A DNA stretch of 64,000 bases from Arthrobacter gandavensis (GTDB taxonomy: Bacteria > Actinomycetota > Actinomycetes > Actinomycetales > Micrococcaceae). The notes beneath the pieces are model-generated. The model was not told the origin of the DNA. It worked only from the letters and a program-made list of their open reading frames with translations, and searched no databases. Both the position numbers and the translations under genes were made by a program. The stretch covers positions 434,001-498,000 of the forward strand of contig NZ_VTFU01000002.1 in assembly GCF_009192735.1 (NCBI RefSeq), in the 5' to 3' direction. The stretch's first letter is position 1; each line of letters starts with the position of its first letter. Of the stretch, positions 9,847-18,186 are shown piece after piece.

Positions 9847-10063
9847 GGTTTTTGCCTTCGTTTCTTCTTCTTAGGTGGCGCGGCTCATATGGATGCCACA
9901 TGGTCCGCAGCTTCTCTATGCGTTTACCGGATGGTCAGGTGAGGACTGATGTAACCAGTGGTCCTGATGTACTCGGCTATTTCCCCGGGGCCAGGTGGCT
10001 CTGCAACCGAGCCGCTCCCGTGGGCATAGACCTATCGAGGTAGGACACGCACAACGACTATAA

Positions 10064-10092
10064 ACAATAGCCTGCTTGCCGGTCGAGGTCAA
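10064..10092 (-). promoter_or_regulatory. rplM-rpsI promoter with long leader
   Basis: On the minus strand TTGACC, a 17-base spacer and TATTGT form a near-consensus vegetative promoter. The -35 box covers the truA stop codon. The predicted start near 10057 leaves about 210 nt of untranslated leader (9847-10057) with short hairpins such as GGCTC/GAGCC, but no structure I can name. Confidence 0.65.
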
Positions 10093-11030
10093 AAGAAGGT
10101 TGGGGAGCGCTTGGCGCGCGTGCTGTCGGCCCGCTGCTGCATTTGCTCATCGGCTGGATACCGCACCTCTTCGAGGATCAGGGGGTGGGGCGCGGCCAGG
10201 AGGGACTTCGAATCGCGGACCCGTGCCTGCAGCCTCTCCCCCAGCCATTCCGGGGTCCGCTCACCTGCTCCGACCAGGATGGCGCCGCCCACGAGTGACC
10301 GAACCATGTTGTGGCAGAAGGCATCCGCCTGCAGGTGTGCTTCGATGACGCCGTCGGGCCGGCGGGTGAACGAGAACTCCTGCAGTTCCCGCACCGTGGT
10401 GGCCCCGGTGCGGGGCTTGCAGTAGGAGAGGAAGTCCCGAACGCCAAGAACGGTGTCGGCGGCCTGGTTCATGCGGTGCACGTCGAGGGCATAGTCGTGC
10501 CACAGGGTGACAGTGCGGGCCAGCGGATCGCGGCTGGCATTCCGGTCCGCAATCCGGTAGCTGTACCGGCGCCACAGGGCGGAGAAGCGCGCGTCAAACC
10601 CCTCGGGAGCCAGGGAGGCCGAGCTGACCGTGATGGCGCCCTCCATGGCGTGAATGGCCCGTTTGGGAGCCTTCGCCTTGCGCAGGGGCATGGTGAGGTC
10701 CTTATTCAGGATGCCCCGCATGCGGCGGATCAGGGCCTCCCCGGGAGTAAGCGCTGCTCCGCGGGCCAGGCCCGCCCACTCATCCGCGGTGAGGTCAAAG
10801 TGAACAACCTGGCCGCGGGCGTGCACACCGGAATCGGTGCGTCCCGCCACGGTCAGCCGGACCGGCCGCCGCACCAGTACCTCAAGGGCGGCTTCCAACG
10901 CGCCCTGGACGGTGGGAAGGCCGTCCTGGACGGCCCAGCCGTAAAATGACGCGCCGTCGTAGGACAGGTCCATCCGGACACGAAAAAGCCCGCCGTCCCT
11001 TGCTGGTGCGGCGGGCCTTTCGATGCTCAT
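10089..11030 (-). CDS. truA: tRNA pseudouridine synthase A
   Basis: It forms pseudouridine at positions 38-40 of the tRNA anticodon arm. The protein has 313 residues from the ATG at 11030. AGRTDSGVHARGQVVHFD holds the catalytic Asp66, and DAFCHNMVRSLVGG is the conserved C-terminal block. The frame is open upstream into rplQ, but residues before MSIERP are not TruA-like. An alternative ATG at 10973 (MDLSYDG) would cut the first beta strand. An intrinsic terminator is embedded in codons 5-16 of the longer form. Linkage behind rplQ is common in Actinobacteria. Confidence 0.9.
   Translation of the reverse strand: MSIERPAAPARDGGLFRVRMDLSYDGASFYGWAVQDGLPTVQGALEAALEVLVRRPVRLTVAGRTDSGVHARGQVVHFDLTADEWAGLARGAALTPGEALIRRMRGILNKDLTMPLRKAKAPKRAIHAMEGAITVSSASLAPEGFDARFSALWRRYSYRIADRNASRDPLARTVTLWHDYALDVHRMNQAADTVLGVRDFLSYCKPRTGATTVRELQEFSFTRRPDGVIEAHLQADAFCHNMVRSLVGGAILVGAGERTPEWLGERLQARVRDSKSLLAAPHPLILEEVRYPADEQMQQRADSTRAKRSPTFF
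10983..11016 (-). terminator. Intrinsic terminator inside the truA 5' end
   Basis: On the minus strand an 8-bp perfect stem (GCCCGCCG with CGGCGGGC, 13-base loop) runs directly into TTTTT. It lies about 50 bases after the rplQ stop and so probably ends the infA-rplQ transcript, yet it falls within the likely truA reading frame. Confidence 0.7.
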
Positions 11031-11067
11031 GCCCTCAATATTAAGGGACACTGTGCCGAAGCGAAAA

Positions 11068-11610
11068 TTACTTCTTCTCTTCGGTCTCCACTGCTTCGTC
11101 TGCGGAATCAGCGGACTCGGCGGAGTCTGCAGACTCTGCGGAATCGGCGGACTCGGCAGATTCAGCGGAATCGGCAGATTCCTCAACCGGTGCCGGAGCA
11201 GCCACGGCTGCTGCGGTTTCGGCCTCGGCCACAACGGCCTGCTTCGCCGAGACGGGCTCGAGAACCAGTTCGATGACAGCCATGGGAGCGTTGTCGCCCT
11301 TGCGGTTGCCGATCTTGGTGATGCGGGTGTAGCCGCCGTCGCGCTTCTCGACTGCCGGAGCAATGTCGGTGAAGAGCTCGTGGACAATACCCTTGTCCGA
11401 GATCAGGCTCAGGACGCGGCGGCGTGAAGACAGGTCTCCGCGCTTTGCGAACGTGATCAGACGCTCAGCGTAAGGACGAAGGCGCTTGGCCTTGGTCACG
11501 GTGGTGGTGATCTGCTTGTGCTCGAACAGCTGGGCAGCCAGGTTCGCCAGCATCAGGCGCTGGTGGGCCGGGCTGCCTCCGAGGCGCTTACCCTTGGTGG
11601 GTGTAGGCAT
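11068..11610 (-). CDS. rplQ: 50S ribosomal protein L17 with acidic tail
   Basis: L17 lies near the polypeptide exit tunnel of the large subunit. The core (residues 1-115) opens [20 protein letters not shown] and is standard. It is followed by an Ala-rich linker and a low-complexity tail of repeated SAES/ADSAE units ending ETEEKK, giving 180 residues against about 120-130 in E. coli. The ATG at 11610 has GAGGAGAA upstream. It is the last gene of the infA-rpmJ-rpsM-rpsK-rpoA-rplQ unit. Confidence 0.96.
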   Translation of the reverse strand: MPTPTKGKRLGGSPAHQRLMLANLAAQLFEHKQITTTVTKAKRLRPYAERLITFAKRGDLSSRRRVLSLISDKGIVHELFTDIAPAVEKRDGGYTRITKIGNRKGDNAPMAVIELVLEPVSAKQAVVAEAETAAAVAAPAPVEESADSAESAESADSAESADSAESADSADEAVETEEKK

Positions 11611-11675
11611 TACATTTTCTCCTCAAACGGTGCCGCACGGAACCAACAGGTCCGGACGGCAAAATTTTGCGTGTG

Positions 11676-12686
11676 TTAGAGCTCGTCGTCCGAGTATTCG
11701 GACTCGTCCTCTTCAATAGCTGCGGCACGGGCGGCGAGGTCAAATCCGGGAGGGGAATCCTTCAGGGACAGACCGAGCTCGACCAGCTTTGCCTTTACCT
11801 CATCAATGGACTTTGCACCGAAGTTGCGAATGTCCATCAGGTCAGCCTCGGAGCGGGCAACGAGTTCACCCACAGTGTGGATGCCTTCACGCTTGAGGCA
11901 GTTGTAGGAGCGCACGGTCAGCTCAAGGTCTTCGATCGGCAGGGCCATGTCGGCTGCCAGTGCGGCATCCGTGGGGCTCGGTCCGATTTCAATACCTTCA
12001 GCTGCGCTGTTCAGTTCGCGAGCCAGGCCAAACAGTTCAACCAGGGTGGTGCCGGCAGAGGCGACGGCGTCGCGCGGTGCAATGGCATCCTTGGTTTCAA
12101 CGTCAACGATCAGACGATCGAAGTCGGTGCGCTGTTCAACACGGGTAGCCTCCACGCGGAAGGTTACCTTCAGGACCGGTGAGTAGATGGAGTCGACCGG
12201 AATACGGCCGATTTCCTGGTCACCGGACTTGTTCTGGCTGGCAGAAACGTAGCCGCGTCCGCGTTCGATGGTCAGCTCGAGTTCGAACTTGCCCTTCGAA
12301 TTCAGGGTGGCAATGTGCAGATCCGGGTTGTGGAACTCCACGCCGGCCGGCGGAGCAATGTCCGCAGCCGTCACGACGCCGGGACCCTGCTTGCGCAGGT
12401 AGGCGACAACGGGTTCGTCGTGCTCGGAGGAGACCGACAGGTTCTTGACGTTCAGGATGATCTCGGTGACATCTTCCTTCACGCCCGGAACCGTGGTGAA
12501 CTCGTGCAGCACGCCGTCGATCCGAATGCTGGTTACTGCAGCACCGGGGATCGAGGACAGGAGCGTACGGCGAAGGGAGTTGCCAAGGGTGTAGCCGAAA
12601 CCGGGTTCCAGCGGTTCGATGATGAACCGCGAGCGGTTGTCGGCTACGACTTCTTCAGTGAGGGTAGGGCGCTGTGCAATGAGCAC
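11676..12686 (-). CDS. rpoA: DNA-directed RNA polymerase subunit alpha
   Basis: Alpha dimerises to start RNA polymerase assembly, and its C-terminal domain binds UP elements and activators. The protein has 336 residues. The N-terminal domain includes [19 protein letters not shown]; the C-terminal domain includes [20 protein letters not shown] and an acidic tail. I chose GTG at 12686 ([12 protein letters not shown]) because AAGGA lies 7 bases before it. The ATG two codons upstream would sit one base from that site. Confidence 0.96.
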   Translation of the reverse strand: MLIAQRPTLTEEVVADNRSRFIIEPLEPGFGYTLGNSLRRTLLSSIPGAAVTSIRIDGVLHEFTTVPGVKEDVTEIILNVKNLSVSSEHDEPVVAYLRKQGPGVVTAADIAPPAGVEFHNPDLHIATLNSKGKFELELTIERGRGYVSASQNKSGDQEIGRIPVDSIYSPVLKVTFRVEATRVEQRTDFDRLIVDVETKDAIAPRDAVASAGTTLVELFGLARELNSAAEGIEIGPSPTDAALAADMALPIEDLELTVRSYNCLKREGIHTVGELVARSEADLMDIRNFGAKSIDEVKAKLVELGLSLKDSPPGFDLAARAAAIEEDESEYSDDEL

Positions 12687-12812
12687 TTGCATTTCCTTTC
12701 AGCGAGCGTCCGCTATATGACGCAACACAAATGGTGGAAACGACGACGACGGGTCTTCCGCGGGCGTCTTGGACGGCTAGCAGCCACGTGCCCGGAGCCG
12801 GAGGCGTCCGAT

Positions 12813-12842
12813 GGGCGGCCCGCCCCGAAGGGTGGACCGCCC
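12813..12842 (-). promoter_or_regulatory. UUCG-capped hairpin between rpsK and rpoA
   Basis: On the minus strand a 6-bp stem, a 2x2 internal loop and a 5-bp stem are capped by TTCG closed by C-G, the extra-stable tetraloop. It lies in the 186-bp rpsK-rpoA spacer. There is no T-run, so RNA processing or stability is likelier than termination. Confidence 0.5.
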
Positions 12843-12872
12843 GCCGGATGAAACCGGTACCGCAAGTGCTGC

Positions 12873-13274
12873 TTATACGCGGCGGCGCTTCGGGGGACGG
12901 CAGCCGTTGTGCGCGCTCGGGGTGACATCCGAAATGGAGCCAACCTCCAGGCCGGTGGCCTGGAGCGAACGGATGGCGGTTTCGCGGCCGGAGCCCGGGC
13001 CCTTTACGAAGACGTCGACCTTGCGGACGCCGTGTTCCTGGGCGCGCTTTGCAGCGGCTTCAGCAGCCATCTGCGCAGCGAACGGGGTGGACTTACGCGA
13101 GCCCTTGAAGCCAACCTCACCGGCGGAAGCCCATGAGATAACAGCACCGGACGGATCCGTGATGGACACGATGGTGTTGTTAAAGGTGCTCTTGATATGC
13201 GCCTGGCCAAGCGCAATATTCTTCTTATCCTTGCGACGCGGTTTGCGGACCGCTCCACGAGTCTTGGGGGGCAT
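12873..13274 (-). CDS. rpsK: 30S ribosomal protein S11
   Basis: S11 forms the platform of the small subunit near the mRNA exit. The protein has 133 residues, with [20 protein letters not shown], the [18 protein letters not shown] block and the conserved C-terminus [12 protein letters not shown]. The ATG is at 13274. It follows rpsM by 64 bp. The S4 gene that follows S11 in E. coli is absent here, and rpoA comes next. Confidence 0.97.
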   Translation of the reverse strand: MPPKTRGAVRKPRRKDKKNIALGQAHIKSTFNNTIVSITDPSGAVISWASAGEVGFKGSRKSTPFAAQMAAEAAAKRAQEHGVRKVDVFVKGPGSGRETAIRSLQATGLEVGSISDVTPSAHNGCRPPKRRRV

Positions 13275-13338
13275 TACTTCTCCTACAAAGAGTTTGGTTT
13301 AGGTGGCCCGCTGACGGGCCTTGGCCTCACACCGCTAT

Positions 13339-13716
13339 TTAGCGGGCGGCCTTCTTCTTACCGGCAACCGTACGCTTCGGGCCCTTGCGGGTACGAGCGT
13401 TGGTCTTCGTGCGCTGGCCGTGTACGGGCATGCCACGACGGTGGCGGATACCCTGGTAGCTGCCGATTTCGACCTTGCGGCGGATGTCAGCGGCCACCTC
13501 GCGGCGGAGGTCACCCTCAACCTTGAAGTTGCCCTCGATGTAGTCACGCAGCTGAACGAGCTCAGCATCCGTGAGGTCCTTGACGCGAGTGTCCGGGCTG
13601 ATGCCGGTCTCTGCCAGGGTCTGGTCTGCACGGGTCTTACCCACGCCGTAGATATAAGTAAGCGCAATCACAACCCGCTTTTCGCGGGGAATGTCAACGC
13701 CAGCGAGACGTGCCAT
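13339..13716 (-). CDS. rpsM: 30S ribosomal protein S13
   Basis: S13 is in the head of the small subunit and bridges to L5. The protein has 125 residues, starts [20 protein letters not shown] and ends in a basic tail after the [22 protein letters not shown] motif. The ATG is at 13716. Upstream is a 157-bp spacer containing a compact four-stem RNA fold, in the position used by the S4-controlled leader in E. coli. Confidence 0.97.
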   Translation of the reverse strand: MARLAGVDIPREKRVVIALTYIYGVGKTRADQTLAETGISPDTRVKDLTDAELVQLRDYIEGNFKVEGDLRREVAADIRRKVEIGSYQGIRHRRGMPVHGQRTKTNARTRKGPKRTVAGKKKAAR

Positions 13717-13753
13717 ATCGGCGGTTCTCCTTTTGTGTCACCGGAGGTCTGAA

Positions 13754-13827
13754 GCAGTACATCCCTGTTGCCAGGTCCCCGGCCTCCGGGCCGGGGGTGT
13801 GCGTTACGCGTATCAACGCTGTACTGC
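13754..13827 (-). promoter_or_regulatory. Candidate structured RNA leader of rpsM (four-way junction)
   Basis: The 74-nt minus-strand RNA has an 8-bp closing stem, GCAGTACA (13827-13820) with TGTACTGC (13761-13754). Inside it are three hairpins: GCGTT/AACGC (5 bp, 9-base loop), CCCCGGCC/GGCCGGGG (8 bp, CGGA loop) and CCTG/CAGG capped by the GNRA tetraloop GCAA. The linkers are 0, 4, 1 and 2 bases. It ends 37 bases before the rpsM start codon. I do not recognise it as a known family; a cis-regulatory or RNA-processing role is inferred. Confidence 0.6.
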
Positions 13828-13873
13828 CATATTCAATTACTACTACGCGTGGGCTGTCCCTGAGAGCAGGAAA

Positions 13874-13987
13874 TTAGCCCTGGCGCTGCTTGTGGCGCGG
13901 GTTCTCGCAGATCACCATGACTCGACCGTTACGGCGAATCACCTTGCACTTATCGCAGATCTGCTTGACGCTCGGCTGGACCTTCAT
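13874..13987 (-). CDS. rpmJ: 50S ribosomal protein L36
   Basis: This is a 37-residue zinc-ribbon protein of the large subunit. The sequence [19 protein letters not shown] is followed by the second half of the zinc site (Cys27, His32), so this is the zinc-binding C+ paralogue. It lies between infA and rpsM, its normal actinobacterial place. The ATG is at 13987 and the TAA at 13874. Confidence 0.97.
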   Translation of the reverse strand: MKVQPSVKQICDKCKVIRRNGRVMVICENPRHKQRQG

Positions 13988-14073
13988 GGTTATCCTTTGC
14001 GTGGTTGCAGGGTTGGGCCGCATGCAGCCGGCACCCCATGTGTCCGGGACGCTGACTGCCTATGCGGCGGTTC

Positions 14074-14295
14074 TTACTTGTAGCGGTAGACGATACGGCC
14101 CCGAGTGAGGTCGTACGGGCTAAGTTCCACCACAACGCGGTCTCCGGGGAGGATGCGAATGTAGTGTTGACGCATCTTTCCCGAGATGTGTGCGAGCACA
14201 ATGTGGCCGTTGGCCAGCTCAACGCGGAACATCGCGTTGGGCAGGGCTTCGTTGACCGAGCCCTCAATCTCAATGACGCCGTCTTTCTTGGCCAT
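14074..14295 (-). CDS. infA: Translation initiation factor IF-1
   Basis: IF-1 binds the A site of the 30S subunit during initiation. The 73-residue OB-fold protein ([20 protein letters not shown] to GRIVYRYK) is full length. GGAGG lies just before the ATG at 14295. It is the first gene after a hairpin and a good promoter, and so heads the infA-rpmJ-rpsM-rpsK-rpoA-rplQ unit. Confidence 0.97.
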   Translation of the reverse strand: MAKKDGVIEIEGSVNEALPNAMFRVELANGHIVLAHISGKMRQHYIRILPGDRVVVELSPYDLTRGRIVYRYK

Positions 14296-14450
14296 ATCCT
14301 CCGCTAACGTCTGTGTCCCCCGTATGCACGAAGGACGGTTTATGTCTTTGGTTCTCCCTGGCGCTTCCTGCGCATCCACCGCGCCGTAGCCGTTTTGACA
14401 CGGCGCACATGCTTGGAAAAGGGCACGAATGTAGAGACAACCAACAGATA

Positions 14451-14479
14451 ACTCTACTCGACAGGCCCGGATAAGTTAA
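14451..14479 (-). promoter_or_regulatory. Candidate infA operon promoter
   Basis: On the minus strand TTAACT, a 17-base spacer and TAGAGT lie just after the map-side hairpin. The predicted start is near 14444, giving a leader of about 150 nt before infA. Confidence 0.5.
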
Positions 14480-14481
14480 AT

Positions 14482-14513
14482 CGGTCCGCTCCCCCGGCGG
14501 GGGCGGCGGTCCG
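14482..14513 (-). terminator. Terminator-like hairpin after map
   Basis: An interrupted GC stem (3, 4 and 5 bp blocks, with one mismatch and a bulge) is followed on the minus strand by ATTTAACTT. It lies 17 bases past the map stop and just before the infA promoter. Confidence 0.45.
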
Positions 14514-14529
14514 ATCCGGATCCGTCGGG

Positions 14530-15360
14530 TCAGTCTTCGGGGATCGGCACCGGGGTTACGCCAAGCGGCGCCAGCCGCGATGCTCCGCCGTCGGGCGAAG
14601 TGAGGACCCAAATGCCCTTCTCATGGACAGCGACCGAGTGTTCCCATTGCGAAGCCCTGGAGCCGTCAGTGGTGACAACCGTCCAGTCATCGTCCAGGGT
14701 CACCGTCTCGATCTTGCCCCGCACCAGCATTGGCTCGATGGCCAGGCACAGTCCCGGCCGCAGCTTGGGCCCGTTGTGCGAAGTCCGGTAGTTGAGGACG
14801 TCGGGTGCCTGGTGCATCTGGGTTCCGATGCCGTGGCCGACGTAGTCTTCCAGAATTCCGAGCGGCTTGCCCGGGACCCCTGAGACGTAGTCGTCAATGG
14901 CGGCACCGATGTCACCGACAAAGCGGCCCTTGGCGGCGGCCGCTATTCCGTGCCACATGGCCTGTTCGGTGACGTCGGACAGGCGCTGGTCCTCAGGGTC
15001 CGCGGTGCCGACGATCACGGTCCGCGCGGAGTCGGAATGCCATCCGTTGACCACGGCACCGCCGTCGATGGAGAGAATGTCCCCGTCCTTGAGGATCCTC
15101 TCCCCCGGGATGCCGTGGACAACTTCCTCATTGACCGACACGCAGACCGTTGCCGGGTATCCGTGGTAGCCGAGGAAGTTCGAGGTTGCCCCCGCCTCCT
15201 TGAGCACCCCGGCAAAGACTGCATCGATGTCCGCGGTGGTTGCCCCCACCACCGCGGACTCCACTGCCGCATCCAGTGCCCGGATCAGCACGAGGCCGGC
15301 CTCGCGCATGGTGCGCATCTGCGCATTGGTTTTGTATTCAATCCTGGGCTGGCCGAACAT
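14530..15360 (-). CDS. map: Methionine aminopeptidase, type I
   Basis: It removes N-terminal Met from nascent proteins with small second residues. The protein has 276 residues in the pita-bread fold. Metal ligands are Asp99 (SIDGG), Asp110 (HSDSART), His176 (GHGIG), Glu209 (AIEPM) and Glu240 (WEHSV), with the accessory His82. All are present. The ATG at 15360 gives MFGQPRIEYKTNAQMRTMRE. It lies 15 bp after adk in the usual secY-adk-map cluster. Confidence 0.97.
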   Translation of the reverse strand: MFGQPRIEYKTNAQMRTMREAGLVLIRALDAAVESAVVGATTADIDAVFAGVLKEAGATSNFLGYHGYPATVCVSVNEEVVHGIPGERILKDGDILSIDGGAVVNGWHSDSARTVIVGTADPEDQRLSDVTEQAMWHGIAAAAKGRFVGDIGAAIDDYVSGVPGKPLGILEDYVGHGIGTQMHQAPDVLNYRTSHNGPKLRPGLCLAIEPMLVRGKIETVTLDDDWTVVTTDGSRASQWEHSVAVHEKGIWVLTSPDGGASRLAPLGVTPVPIPED

Positions 15361-15375
15361 ATCTCTTCTAACTCT

Positions 15376-15948
15376 TTAGCTAATATCCTTGAGGACTTCC
15401 ATGACGCGCTCGGTGACATCATCGATGCCGCCCAGCCCGTCCACGCGCGCCACGATGCCGCGGCTGTCATAGCTGGCGACGACGTCGGCTGTCTGGGCCT
15501 TGTACAGGTCCAGGCGGTGGCGGATGACGTCCTCGTTGTCGTCGGCGCGTCCTTCGATCTCGGCGCGCTTCAGCAGGCGCTGGACGAGTTCCTCGTCGTC
15601 CGCCGTCAGCTGGAGCACGACGTCGAGCTTCTGGCCCTTGCTGGCCAGAATGTCATCGAGTTCCTCCACCTGCGCTGCGGTGCGCGGGTAACCGTCCAGG
15701 AGGAAACCTTCAGCGACGTCGTCTTCCAGCAGCCGCGCCCGGACCATGTCATTGGTGACGCTGTCCGGAACAAAGTTTCCGGCATCGATGTACTTCTTGG
15801 CTTCCAGCCCGAGCGGCGTCTGGTTCTTGACGTTCGCGCGGAAGATGTCGCCGGTGGATATTGCAGTGACGCCAAGCCGGTCCGAGATTCGGGCGGCCTG
15901 TGTACCTTTACCGGCGCCGGGAGGCCCGATAATGAGCATTCTTGTCAT
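15376..15948 (-). CDS. adk: Adenylate kinase (short-lid form)
   Basis: It interconverts AMP plus ATP with two ADP. The protein has 190 residues. The P-loop GPPGAGKGT is at 8-16, followed by TGDIFRA, the AMP-site motif GFLLDGYPRT and a short lid (EGRADDNEDVIRHRL). It lacks the long zinc lid of E. coli-type enzymes, as is usual in this phylum. The ATG overlaps the secY TGA by four bases (ATGA), so translation is probably coupled. Confidence 0.97.
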   Translation of the reverse strand: MTRMLIIGPPGAGKGTQAARISDRLGVTAISTGDIFRANVKNQTPLGLEAKKYIDAGNFVPDSVTNDMVRARLLEDDVAEGFLLDGYPRTAAQVEELDDILASKGQKLDVVLQLTADDEELVQRLLKRAEIEGRADDNEDVIRHRLDLYKAQTADVVASYDSRGIVARVDGLGGIDDVTERVMEVLKDIS

Positions 15949-17255
15949 CGCAATAACCCTTCGTAGTGACGTTGCTGCAGTTGTGCATCAATCTGTTTGA
16001 CTGTTTCGAGTCCCACACCAACCATGATGAGGATCGAGGTTCCGCCGAACGGGAAGTTCGCGTTCGCTCCGACCAGCACCAGAGCGATCAACGGAATGAG
16101 GGCGACAAAGCCCAGGTAGAGGGCGCCGGGCAGGGTAATGCGGGAAAGCACGTACTGCAGGTATTCGGCGGTGGGGCGGCCGGCACGGATGCCGGGAATG
16201 AAGCCGCCGTACTTCTTCATGTTCTCGGAGACTTCCTCCGGGTTGAACGTGATCGACACATAGAAGTACGTGAAGAACACGATCAGCAGGAAGTAGACCG
16301 CCATGTAGAACGGGTGGTCTCCGCTGGTGAGGTAGTTGTTGATCCAGACGACCCACTCCGGCGGATTTCCGTTCGCGGGGGTGTTGAACTGCGCGATCAG
16401 CGACGGCAGGTACAGCATCGACGACGCGAAGATGACGGGGATGACCCCGGCCATGTTCACCTTGATCGGGATGTACGTGTTGGTGCCGCCGACGGTCCGG
16501 CGTCCCACCATGCGCTTGGCGTACTGCACCGGAATGCGCCGCTGCGACTGCTCCACGAAGATCACGAGGGCAACCACCAGGACGCCGATACCGATCACGG
16601 CGAGGAAGACCGTCCAGCCCTGGGCGCTGAGGATAGCGCCGAGCGAGCTGGGGAAACCTGCGGCGATGGAGGTGAAAATCAGCAGGGACATGCCGTTGCC
16701 GACACCCTTTTCGGTGACCAGCTCACCCATCCACATGATGAGGCCGGTGCCGGCGGTCAGGGTGATGATCAGCAGCAGGATCGTGATGATGTTGTCGTCA
16801 GGGATGATCGGCACGGAGCACATGTTGTTGAACAGCGCGCCGGTGCGGGCCAGCGAGACGACGGTGGTGGCGTTGAGCAGGCCAAGGGCGATGGTCAGGT
16901 AACGCGTGTACTGCGTCAGCTTGGACTGGCCCTGTGCGCCTTCCTCGTAGAGTGCCTGGAAGTGGGGAATCACGACGCGCAGCAGCTGAACGATGATGCT
17001 GGCGGTGATGTACGGCATGATGCCCAGGGCAAAGATGGAGACCTGCAGCAGGGCGCCGCCGCTAAAAAGGTTAACGAATTCGTAGAGGCCACCCGAAGTG
17101 GCTCCCAGAGCTAAGCACTGCTGCACATTGCCGTAGTCAACACCCGGGGCCGGGATAAAAGCACCCATGCGGAAGATAGTGATGATTCCCAGCGTAAACA
17201 ACAGCTTGCGTCGCAGGTCTGGCGTCCGGAAAGCCCGGCCAATAGCGCTAAGCAA
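15945..17255 (-). CDS. secY: Protein translocase subunit SecY
   Basis: SecY is the channel of the Sec translocon in the cytoplasmic membrane and partners SecE, which is encoded at 57738-58004. The protein has 436 residues with ten predicted membrane segments. It opens MLSAIGRAFRTPDLRRKLLF and shows the cytoplasmic loop with IPVQYAKRMVGRR. The start is TTG at 17255, fixed by AGGAGG 4-5 bases upstream. A strong terminator separates it from rplO, so secY-adk-map may be its own unit; a TAGACT box near 17319-17324 is a weak promoter candidate. Confidence 0.96.
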   Translation of the reverse strand: MLSAIGRAFRTPDLRRKLLFTLGIITIFRMGAFIPAPGVDYGNVQQCLALGATSGGLYEFVNLFSGGALLQVSIFALGIMPYITASIIVQLLRVVIPHFQALYEEGAQGQSKLTQYTRYLTIALGLLNATTVVSLARTGALFNNMCSVPIIPDDNIITILLLIITLTAGTGLIMWMGELVTEKGVGNGMSLLIFTSIAAGFPSSLGAILSAQGWTVFLAVIGIGVLVVALVIFVEQSQRRIPVQYAKRMVGRRTVGGTNTYIPIKVNMAGVIPVIFASSMLYLPSLIAQFNTPANGNPPEWVVWINNYLTSGDHPFYMAVYFLLIVFFTYFYVSITFNPEEVSENMKKYGGFIPGIRAGRPTAEYLQYVLSRITLPGALYLGFVALIPLIALVLVGANANFPFGGTSILIMVGVGLETVKQIDAQLQQRHYEGLLR

Positions 17256-17379
17256 GCGTCCTCCTGAATGAGATCTGAAGTAGGTGAGTCCGATTGGACT
17301 GGTAACAAAAACAGAGTCTATCCGCTCCGGCCCCGTAGAACGTTAACGAAGCCCGCGGCGTGGTAGTGCCTTAAACAAA

Positions 17380-17424
17380 ACTAAACTCCGGGCGGGCCGA
17401 AGTACGGCCCGCCGAGAGTTTAGT
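17380..17424 (-). terminator. Intrinsic terminator between rplO and secY
   Basis: A 9-bp outer stem (ACTAAACTC with GAGTTTAGT) and a 9-bp GC inner stem (17391-17399 with 17405-17413) are separated by a 2x2 internal loop. On the minus strand the hairpin is followed by TTTTGTTT. It probably ends the spc operon. Confidence 0.8.
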
Positions 17425-17455
17425 GCTGGTCCTGCAGATCGCGCAGCGGCCCTCC

Positions 17456-17477
17456 GGCGGCCGGTTTCCCGGCCGCC
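17456..17477 (-). terminator. Second hairpin after rplO
   Basis: A perfect 9-bp stem (GGCGGCCGG with CCGGCCGCC) has a 4-base loop. There is no T-run. It may pause polymerase or protect the rplO 3' end ahead of the main terminator. Confidence 0.45.
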
Positions 17478-17507
17478 AGGAGTCGTTGCACGAAACGTAC
17501 ACGGTGC

Positions 17508-17972
17508 TTAGAGCGCCGAGGTCGTTCCGCCTGCTGCGGCGATCTTCTCTGCCGCACTGGCGGAGAATGCATCAGCCGTGACGTTCACCTTGACGGTGAT
17601 GTCGCCGGTGCCCAGAACCTTGACGGGCTGGTTCTTGCGAACTGCACCCTTGGCAACCAGGTCGGCAACAGTGATGTCGCCGCCTTCCGGGAAGAGCTCC
17701 GAGATCTTGTCCAGGTTTACAACCTGGAACTCGACCCGGAACGGGTTCTTGAAGCCGCGCAGCTTCGGCAGACGCATGTGCAGCGGCAGCTGCCCGCCTG
17801 CGAAGCCGGCCTTGACCTGGTAACGGGCCTTGGTGCCCTTCATACCGCGGCCTGCGGTCTTACCCTTGGAACCTTCACCGCGGCCAACACGGGTCTTGGC
17901 CGTCTTGGCACCGGGTGCCGGACGCAGGTGGTGAACCTTCAGCGCGTGTTCGTTGTTGTTATCTTCGGCCAT
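17508..17972 (-). CDS. rplO: 50S ribosomal protein L15
   Basis: L15 is a late-assembly large-subunit protein with a long basic extension. The protein has 154 residues, including [40 protein letters not shown] and a C-terminal globular domain. The frame is open six codons upstream, but ATG 17972 ([12 protein letters not shown]) has GGAGGCG at workable spacing and lies one base after the rpmD stop. Confidence 0.96.
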   Translation of the reverse strand: MAEDNNNEHALKVHHLRPAPGAKTAKTRVGRGEGSKGKTAGRGMKGTKARYQVKAGFAGGQLPLHMRLPKLRGFKNPFRVEFQVVNLDKISELFPEGGDITVADLVAKGAVRKNQPVKVLGTGDITVKVNVTADAFSASAAEKIAAAGGTTSAL

Positions 17973-17973
17973 G

Positions 17974-18186
17974 TTAATTCGCCTCCTCAACCTTCACGAG
18001 GTGCGGAACCGTGTTGATCATGCCAACGGTCACGGCGTCTGCGGTACGAACGGTGGTAGCACCGATGTGCCGCAGGCCCAATGAGCGCAGCGTGTCCTTC
18101 TGATTCTGCTTACCACCGATGGTGGACTTAATCTGGGTGATCTTGAGCTTTGCCGTGCTGACGGCAACGTTCTTCGGAGTAGTCAT
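17974..18186 (-). CDS. rpmD: 50S ribosomal protein L30
   Basis: This is a small large-subunit protein of 70 residues with the core [20 protein letters not shown] and [10 protein letters not shown]. About ten extra residues flank the usual 58-60 residue core. The ATG shares one base with the rpsE TGA, so it is probably translationally coupled. Confidence 0.96.
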   Translation of the reverse strand: MTTPKNVAVSTAKLKITQIKSTIGGKQNQKDTLRSLGLRHIGATTVRTADAVTVGMINTVPHLVKVEEAN

